This document shows, one piece after another, positions 56,651 to 64,000 of a stretch of DNA of 64,000 nucleotides. The position numbers were made by a program, and so were the translations under genes. The stretch lies in assembly GCA_026936325.1 (NCBI GenBank), contig JAPTHN010000005.1:55915514-55979513 (forward strand), in the 5' to 3' direction. How positions within the stretch are numbered: the stretch's first letter is position 1; each line of letters opens with the position of its first letter. Source of the stretch: Platynereis dumerilii. Taxonomy: Eukaryota; Annelida; Polychaeta; Phyllodocida; Nereididae. A model generated the notes under the pieces. That model did not search any database. It saw only the letters and a program-made list of their open reading frames with translations, and was not told where the DNA came from.

Positions 56651-57431
56651 CTTATATGACTTTGTGTCTGTACTGAAGTTAATTAGGTTCAATACATTTG
56701 GGACGTCAGAGTTATTATGATCATCGTTGATTTCAATCAATGTGTTTATTGACACTTTTGGCAAATATCAATAAAATATTCCCCTCAATGAAAATATTGG
56801 CTCACTTTTCATCTGATCAATTTTTCATGTATATTACAAATCAATGTTTCTAGTCAGGTTACACGTGTGTAGGCCTATATGTAAATGAGGGGGTTGACCC
56901 GCAAATGTTTAGTCTTGCACTTTTAGAAAGCCTAAATCAGAAATAACTGCCAAAAAATCTTCGCCAAAATTTGGTGGATCGCCCTTTCAGCGAACTTGGA
57001 CAAAATGGCTTCAAGTTGTCCTGATCAACATACGAGTACGTAGAACATTTCGAGGTACCTTGATCTGGATTTATTTTCCTCTGAGTGTCTTTTGAATACT
57101 CAGTAAGGTTCTCTGAAGTAACTCATTGCAAAGTACTTGGGAAATTATTTATATCTATTTATTTATATTATGTATAATTATTTTGCAATATTTATGCTCA
57201 TATTTATAAGTGCTGTTTATGTTGAGCCTGCTATATGCAAAGAAAGTTTACGTTTTTGGGCTGCATAAAGTATATCTCTATCTTTTAAATACCTTGCCTT
57301 CAGTATTTCGAGGTATTGACTGGGTATTTGTGACAAGCTTGGATACCTTTTTGGGCATTTTCAATTTTTTTTCCTTCTCATAGTGTATTCAACTTCAGAG
57401 GAGAAAAAAAAAAATCTCCCAGAAAAAATAT

Positions 57432-57598
57432 ACTCTAAAAAATTTCAGACGAAATTGTTTTTTTAGCTTCAAAATGGTTTTTTGAAAAACCAAATTTCAA
57501 TGCAAAAAACCAACATGGATTTTTTTTTAAAAACCATTTTGAATTTAAAAAACCATTTTGAATTTAAAAAACCAATTTTGTCTGACATTTTTTAGAGT
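57432..57598. mobile_element. Palindromic MITE (CACTCTAAAAAAT family), 167 bp
   Basis: The ends ACTCTAAAAAAT and ATTTTTTAGAGT and the inner palindrome match the element at 23477-23625. One arm has an extra copy of TTTTGAATTTAAAAAACCA, a short tandem expansion. Confidence 0.7.
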
Positions 57599-57631
57599 GT
57601 GCTTCTCCACAAACATTTAATTGATACTTGC

Positions 57632-57707
57632 CTGCGTCACATTCATGACAATTGAAGAAGATATGCAATGTGAATTTAAATGCTATCAAACAGAGCGCCA
57701 GTAACAT
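57632..57707 (-). CDS. Orphan signal-peptide exon of the FAMeT family, with GC splice donor
   Basis: ATG at 57707 opens 25 codons, MLLALCLIAFKF then a hydrophobic TLHIFFN and CHECDA, ending with one extra G (phase 1). The next bases are GCAAGT, the standard non-canonical GC-AG donor context (CAG|GCAAGT). Phase, length and the final Cys-x-Ala match the signal exons of genes B and C. No FAMeT exon lies between it and gene B's own first exon, so it is either an alternative first exon of gene B or what is left of a fourth gene. Confidence 0.6.
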
Positions 57708-58060
57708 TTTAATGATGACTTCCAACACATTAGGCTAAAAAAAACCTGGGTCATATTTATTCAGATTTATTATTAATGTGGGTTCCTATCAATAAATTGC
57801 ATATGTTGGGACATGTCAAGCAAACATCCTTCGTAATGTCAATAGGCTATAATGGGATAATTTTATTGATTACTCTGCAAATTAACAGATCAATGCGGTT
57901 AAGTAATTCCGCTGTTCTGTACGAATTTCTGTGCCAAAGTAAAATATGAAAGTAGGAATTTTCCAAGGAGCATTTTAGTGAAAATAGTCTGATCTTTATT
58001 ATGATAAATGTTATTACTTGACTAAATGAGTGAAAGTTACCTTTTTGGAGTCTGAGATTT

Positions 58061-58318
58061 TCTTCAGCTGACTGAACTTGACCTCTTGAGTCACAGCTTT
58101 CCCTGGTCGCCGACCGTCAAATCAATGAGGAAAATATCAAAGTAATAGGAAGAGAAATTTCACTATGGAAAAGGAACGTCGGAGAAGCAATAGAAATTTT
58201 GCAGAGGCTGCCCATTCTCAACCGTGACACCGGATACTACACCCATCTGAAACTCAAACTCTCCCCACCCCACCAGGGAGAGCTGTGACTCAAGAGACCA
58301 GTTCAGTCAGCTGAAGGA
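58061..58318 (+). mobile_element. Remnant of a GIY-YIG retroelement bounded by 46-bp inverted repeats
   Basis: The arms 58061-58106 and 58273-58318 are inverted repeats (CAGCTGACTGAACTTG / CAGTTCAGTCAGCTG, CTTGAGTCACAGCT / AGCTGTGACTCAAG). Between them a plus-strand frame of ~60 residues reads ENIKVIGREISLWKRNVGEA, then PILNRDTGYYTH, and stops in the right arm at AGCTGTGA. REDxxxxKRxxxEAI...LNRDxGY is the usual C-terminus of GIY-YIG proteins from Penelope-like and related retroelements. Nothing else of the element is visible. Confidence 0.55.
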
Positions 58319-58971
58319 GTCTGTGTGTGCTGTGGCGTCAGTAGAAATGAAAGTTTGGGGAGGGGGTGCCCTATGTTTAGAAGAGTTGTCAAAGGCCTGA
58401 AGATTTGAAGAGCAAGCCACCCCAGAATCCAAAGAATTGACACACTACCCCTGTTTGCTTCGTTGTCTTAAACTGTGAATTGCAACGGAAGGACGATCCG
58501 CCATCGGTCTCAGTATGACATCGTCGTTTCAGTTCTAAGTTTAAATAAGTGAAGCAAATTTGAATGATACTAAGTTGTTGGATGGTTTATAATTGAATTA
58601 ATTTGGCTGACAACAATAACTGTGCTGCAATGAAGATAATACAATGCAATTGATGTCACAAATTTTGATTGGAATGGTGAGGCATAGGTCCTATATAATG
58701 TTAAACAAAGAAAGTTGAAGCTCTGATTTTATGTCATTTAATTTGCTATACTCAGTACATGAAATAGAAAGGATTACACAAGAAAGACAAAACCTTATTT
58801 TCGTTTGGTCACTGTATGAGGAAGGCATGCGGAGTGTTCACTGAAAATTACATGAGTTTCAAATTTACCGTTATGACTAAATTTTAATAGAATTGACCTA
58901 ATAATAATATACATAGAATTGGTTTCTTGTAAATGGCTATGAGCTTTGAGAATGCATATAGCTCAGAAAAT
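58319..58971. other. Intergenic, no feature recognised
   Basis: AT-rich sequence downstream of FAMeT gene C. It should include that gene's 3' UTR (minus strand). Confidence 0.35.
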
Positions 58972-61900
58972 TCACATTGGAGAGATGCCACATAACATCC
59001 AAAATGCCGGTCGGTTCCATGGCTTTAGGAATCCAATTGTAATCTTTGTTGAAACTGGATCTCCGCAACTATAAACACATGCGACTGCTCCATTTTCCAC
59101 ACCATCACTCATCAATGGACACTCAAACTGTGACAAAGAATTGAAGACTATGATGTTGGATTCTCCACAAGATGGCACTGACTTGAGCAAGAGTTTCAAT
59201 TGAATTGGCACCCTCTGGTGGATGAGCAGTGGCAAGTATATTCCAGGAAGGTCAGATGTAATCTGAGAGGGAAACCAAAGTTTAATGGTTATCATGTCAT
59301 TTAGATGATATATCTGATGTAAATTTTCTAGATTATTCAATAGAGAAATAATTATCGTTCACGCTACAATTTAAGAGCCAGTATATGCAAATGTCATGCT
59401 CATAACAGAAGAAGGAACATATATACACAATTTCAATTATGCACAACTAAATGGAATTGAATGCTCAAACCTGGTGACTTTATTACCAACAAGTGTTGTG
59501 TATTATTTAATTGATGAACATTATAAAGGCCCATCTACCCCCTCTGAATTTCTAATGGTTGTTTGCGAATATACAAAAGACAGAATCAAAGCATCTCCAG
59601 TCCAACTGATCCTTAAATAAATGTCTTCATGAATGAAGGCATGTGACATCAACTTATTTGAAAACATGTTGCAGTATCTTGTGTATTATTTAATTGTCAA
59701 AATTTTAATGGCCCATCTACAGTGCAACCCCAAATAAAGTTAGATAGTTAGTTACCCTTTCACACCTTTTGGCTACCCCCGAATCACTTCATACCTTTAC
59801 CTACTTGAAACTACGTTTTAAAATTACATTTAAACATCAACAATTTTAACTCCATCACCCCCATTGAGTTTGATTTCTTTTATACTGTGCTCCTTTGCTA
59901 ATTGCAATTTCATTGACAGCTGTTTTAATAGAGTTCTTAATATGGAATAAGGTTGTGGTAATATATTTGCGGTGGAGGGGAGGAAGGAGGGCAAAATAGG
60001 TAAACAGTGGACTTCTGACAGGAAATTTTCTTACTTTATTTTGGGTTGCACTGTACCCCCTCTAAATATATAATTGTTGGTCCAGAATGTATAAAGACAA
60101 AATCAAGGCAAGGAATGTGACATCAACTTACTCGAAAACATGTTGAAGCATCTCCATCGTTTATGATGTCATATGTGCTGAGTGGAACTGGTACGTAAGG
60201 AATAGGGTTATGCTGACAACCTCCTGTGTTGTTTATTAATTCCACTGGAACAAGAAGATGATTTATCAATGAAAAACAACCAGTATGGTACTTCTTATAC
60301 ATGTGTAAACAGATCTCCTGTCCTCTCTATCCATAAGTGTGCACCATAGGCGCAGCGTGACTTGAATGGATGGATGATTGGCGCTTTACGTCCTGTATTT
60401 ATGCACTTGGTAGGCTAATTAGGACAGGAGGAGGACACGGCAATGAGGCAAAGGATGATGGAAACAGCCATCCAACATAGGCCCAGGCGACCAGGCAAGA
60501 ACTTGCACCGTGACTTTTTAGGAGCCTGAGCGATACTTGCCTGAATATCATGACCCAGATTTCATATCATTTTTATTGAAATATCCTGGTAACCATTTAT
60601 TTTCACTTATGTATATATTTGATTTTCTGCATGCTCAAATATTTGCTTACTTTGCTTGAATCTTTGGCATTCACCTATTGTATTGTATGGCATAAACAGC
60701 TTAAAGTTTCATTTTTAAAAACACATTTACTTATTCCATTATCAACATAGAATGCCAGAATTTACCATAGTAAATGAGGAAATCTATACTATATGTTTTC
60801 ATGAGCATGACTGATAGTGAGACTTACCATTGTAAAACCGGAATGTGTGAACATAAGTAGAGTAAGACGCAAACCCGAGATAATTTATTTCTACCGGTGA
60901 CTCCGAGTTGTTGTAGGCCAATAGCACTTGTTGTCCAACCTGAGGACCCTGACCAACGGACATGATATTATGTTTCCAAGAGATCCAGAAAGTGGTGAAT
61001 ACAGTGTCATTGTAATATCCATTGTAATTCCAAGCCGATCCGGCCAAAATCGTACTGGATAGATGTCTATTTCGGAATAAAATTCTGCGTGCAGAGTTTG
61101 CTCCAAGTGTAAACTCATTGATTGTCACTCCGTTTAGGTCACTGAGAGCTTCCTCAAAGAGACCGACTTGTGCTCCAACAGTGCCTTTTATCTTAAACAC
61201 AACTTGAGTCGTTCCTCTGACTTGATAATCAGTGTATTTGTAGTCACTTCCCTGAAGAGTAAGAACAACTTCATCTGCAAAAACGACAGGAAAGGGGAAA
61301 ATGAAATAGAATATTATTATTCTATTTGGTGGTCTTTTTCCTGAGGAAGAGAAGATCCATCTAGCACCTAATGACACATTTTGAGCCGGTATACATACAA
61401 AGGTAGGCTTAAATCCCCCCCCCCCATTCCTGAGGGAGAGAAGATCCATCTAGCAAAGGAACATAAACACCTTTTAAATATATAACTAGTCCGTTTTTTA
61501 ACATGGTAACGCAGTGTACAGATTTGGTCTCTCGGTCATTGCCAAATTGGTATTGCTGCGAAACCAACTTTACCCAGAGACTCTCTTCAGTTTCACATTT
61601 GGTTGTCATAATTTGTAGCTCTTGGGAGCATTTCAGGTGGCTTCTTCTCGGCCTTTGCAATGGTACTTCTACTTATGTCATCTTTCTGACATTAGATTTT
61701 CATCAATTTAAGATCTGTTGAAACTGGTTTTGGAAGTAAAAGGTCCAAGTCCTACATGTAAACTAGCAGTCAGTACCACAGCTCAAACTCCCTTTTGCCA
61801 ACATATCATCATATGCATATATCTAATGGATCTTCAACCTATAGATATGAAGTTCTGTTGGCTGAAAATTCTTTAAAATGCTCTGTTTATTACTGTAACA

Positions 61901-62426
61901 TTATTCAGGCATCATTCGCCTTGATATATTTCTCTGCCAAATGACAATTCTGCATGTTTGGAAACTGATACCTTCATTGAATAACTATAATGCTCACTTA
62001 TTGTTGTTTCTTTTTTGTTGGAAAGACGAAACATAAAATATAGTTATTCCATTAGTATTAGCTGTGCCACCATCAATTACTTTCATGCCTGGTACATGGT
62101 CTTTGTTCTATCATACAATTTTATCTGACATGTTACAGCCTTGGGCACAGTCGACTGTGGTGTTTGACAATTTTTGACAATAACTTACAGCAGAAGTGAA
62201 AAACAAACACTGAAATTCCTGAGCATGAGCGAGCTTGAAGTGCACTTGACCATCACCTGCGCATAATGATTGCATGAAGATGTACTCAAACGCTGTTCTT
62301 TTGACTTCTGCTGCAAACTTATGAGACTTTTCAATCTGGAACATTGACTATTAATTAATTGCACTTACCTGCATCACACATTTCCATCATAATATGCAAG
62401 AGAGCCAATAAAAATGCTGTGGGCAT
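58972..62426 (-). CDS. FAMeT-domain secreted protein, gene C
   Basis: Exons on the minus strand: 62426-62369 (19-residue signal peptide MPTAFLLALLHIMMEMCDA, phase-1 end, donor GTAAGT), 61274-60828 (FAMeT domain, 447 bp), 60244-60132 (linker, 113 bp) and 59262-58972 (Cys-rich end, 291 bp as in gene A, stop TGA). The domain has DEVVLTLQGSDYKY, INEFTLG, FTTFWISW and PVEINYLGFASY; the usual NVNET glycosylation site is replaced by QVRGT. The linker has TGGCQHN and DGDASTCFR; the last exon has ECPL, CVYSC and WMLCGISPM. It lies in tandem with gene B, same strand, ~2.3 kb apart (58,972 to 56,650). Intron 2 contains a SINE copy in reverse. It is probably a secreted glycoprotein; ligand unknown. Confidence 0.8.
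60361..60510 (-). mobile_element. SINE body and tail, reverse orientation, in intron 2 of FAMeT gene C
   Basis: Reading on the minus strand: GGCCTATGTTGGATGGCTG, CCTTTGCCTCATTGCC, CCTAATTAGCCTACCAAGTG, ATAAATACAGGACGTAAAG, then a CATC-rich tail. This is the body of the tRNA-derived SINE at 11.7 kb; the tRNA-like head is missing or decayed here. Confidence 0.75.
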
Positions 62427-64000
62427 ACTTCCCCTTTGAAAGATATTGGAAACAATCTCTTCAAAATACATGTTTGCTGTTATCGAGTGTGAGAGCTAAA
62501 CTGGTTTTGTTTTGTGCTCCAAATAGATTGAAATGCCTTTCATCAATATAGCGAATTAGCCATCATTGTTGTGCTGTATTAATTATGCAAGATGTTCATA
62601 TTAAATTTTCATGAAATTATGAAGCTCAATACCTTGACAGCCAAGCAGCAGAATATTCTTCTAAATTATACACTCCACCGAATGCTAACAAAGCAGGGGA
62701 GAGCGGGACACAGTGAGATACTTTTTTTAATATTCAACTGTTCCAAGTTGTCTGTAGCAAAAAAGTAAAATGAGACGATGAAGCTGGGCGTTTTGTTCAT
62801 CAGTTTCAGGTTTTGTTTTGGTTGTTTGTTTATTATATGGTACCGAACCATTACAGGTTTTTGAGAAATTTTGAATTACATCCATGCCGGTCAAGTATGT
62901 AACTGCGCCGTGGGACAGTGAGACACTGAGACTGTGGGAGGGTCACAATGAGACAGGTCTTCTGCTACAGTGAGAGTATTTTTACTCCGGCCCTGCAGAG
63001 CAAGGAGTCTTGTGTTCGTTCCCATAGAGATCCTGTCCGCTTTCTTTTCGTTTTCCGCCAGAATTTCATAACTATACCTTGTCAGTGGAACAATCCTGCT
63101 TTAATGGACAGATATACTGTATATCTAGGTATATCAATAGCAAATTGATGTCTTAATGACTTAAATTTGTCAAAAATATGCGATTTCCAGTCGATTTTTG
63201 ACAGACTGTAAGGTGCTGCCCTCTTGTGCAATGTCCTATATTTCGCCCCTTCACTGCCACTTCTTCAGTACACACTGTGTACTCACCAAGTGACCTAATT
63301 GAGGCTTTTTCTTCGTTTATGTATTGTTAGTTCTCATACATAGAGCCAACAAAAAACTTTGCCATATAGATATAGCTGATATATGCTGTCTTATAGTACT
63401 AGTAGGCATACACACCGACAATCATTTGCAACCCATGCAGGCTGGATCCCAATGTTTTGCAGACATGCTTGCACAGGAAATGACTAAACTAAAACTTCTT
63501 TATAAATTAATTTATTAGGCTTTCTGCTCATCTTTTGCTTCACAGACTTCAACACAACTACTTTACAGAACTCGTAGTGGATTATACTATAGCATTTGAA
63601 GACTTTAAATCATGTTTGAAGCACATGAAATTTAAGCCCAGAGAGAGGAAGCCCATGTTTTGGAACAGCAAGCTCCAAAACAGGAGTCAAAATAGGTTTA
63701 TTACTCACTTAGGCCTATTAAAAACATTTTATACTTTCAACTACGTTAGATAAGACAAGTGTAATACTATTAATTTGTGAAGCATGAAGTGTGTGACACC
63801 TTGTTGAATTGTCACAAAATGATTTTTTCTTGAGGCCTTCATACTAGCAGACAGCCACATTCAGTAGACATTTTCTCTACTCATCCGCCAGGGGCAATCA
63901 TGGCAGTATATGCTCCGGATACCAAAGGTCAGGACACTTTAAACAGACTACAAATTCAGCATGCACACTGCACAGTGGCTCCACCTTTTGTAGCTATGTC
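62427..64000. other. Upstream flank of FAMeT gene C, no gene recognised
   Basis: Should include the promoter of gene C. Short frames at 62.95, 63.3 and 63.5 kb (64-72 codons) have no domain features or splice context. A TTGACAG/CTGTCAA-type word recurs near 63,190 without clear meaning. Confidence 0.35.

Larger units (their letters stand above)
56651..58046. other. Upstream region of FAMeT gene B
   Basis: Apart from the MITE and the signal exon listed separately, this is AT-rich with no recognised feature. It should contain the promoter of gene B, but no TATA or initiator is distinctive enough to call. Confidence 0.35.

Noticed and set aside
59396-59620. 74-codon plus-strand ORF in intron 2 of FAMeT gene C
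   Set aside because: AT-rich frame without domain, homologue in the paralogous introns or splice context.
62180-62344. Possible extra exon in intron 1 of FAMeT gene C (FEYIFMQSLCAGDGQ...CLFFTSA, followed by GTAAGT; weakly PAN-like)
   Set aside because: The exon from the nearest good acceptor is 122 bp, which would break the frame; the other acceptor gives a stop codon in the needed phase.

Overview
The window is animal nuclear DNA: AT-rich, with genes split by GT-AG introns, tRNA-derived SINEs, several LINE types, a Penelope-like retroelement, MITEs, foldback elements and satellite DNA. The repeat mix, the ACTC-type retroposon tails, the frequent TAGGCCTA-like words and a local family of secreted farnesoic-acid-methyltransferase-domain (FAMeT, PF12248-like) proteins point to a marine invertebrate such as a mollusc, lancelet, hemichordate or echinoderm. 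The sequence alone does not decide between them. Well under 10% looks like host coding sequence.

Layout. 1-3.4 kb: the 3' part of a Penelope-like element (RT plus GIY-YIG) abutting a multi-copy protein with a nuclease-like core and a CXC tail. 4.2-5.0 kb: the last two exons of a DC-STAMP-like gene with a RING-like tail. 5.8-10.1 kb: a 110-bp satellite with higher-order structure, broken by a LINE 3' end. 10.8-15.2 kb: a triplicated ~1.5-kb unit carrying a GGGCCC minisatellite, an exon-like ORF and a tRNA-derived SINE. 15.8-19.0 kb: a young-looking, short BEL/Pao-type LTR element (fossil) beside FAMeT gene A. 19.1-21.4 kb: FAMeT gene A (+). 21.7-26.5 kb: segmentally duplicated repeat DNA with MITEs, two tail-only retroposons and a Crypton-like recombinase fragment. 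26.7-34.7 kb: a three-level nest, in which a LINE is split by an ORF1-only retroposon that is itself split by a 3.8-kb foldback element. 36.4-44.9 kb: a second copy of the 23.5-26.5 kb repeat, split by a ~5.4-kb block of G-rich arrays and a GGCGAC-type inverted-repeat element. 47.5-49.9 kb: a second, uninterrupted ORF1-only retroposon with a perfect 14-bp target duplication. 51.9-62.4 kb: FAMeT genes B and C (-), plus an orphan signal-peptide exon. 62.4-64 kb: nothing recognisable.

The host genes of interest are the three FAMeT paralogues. They share one plan: a signal-peptide exon ending in phase 1, one exon for the FAMeT domain, a ~115-bp linker exon, and a terminal exon for a Cys-rich domain ending WxLCxxSP. 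They look like secreted recognition or adhesion proteins rather than enzymes, but that is inference. The most unusual mobile DNA is the ORF1-only LINE family: two independent copies with the same ends, no ORF2 and clear target duplications, comparable in plan to mammalian HAL1. All exon boundaries and paralogy statements come from reading and comparing the sequence by eye.
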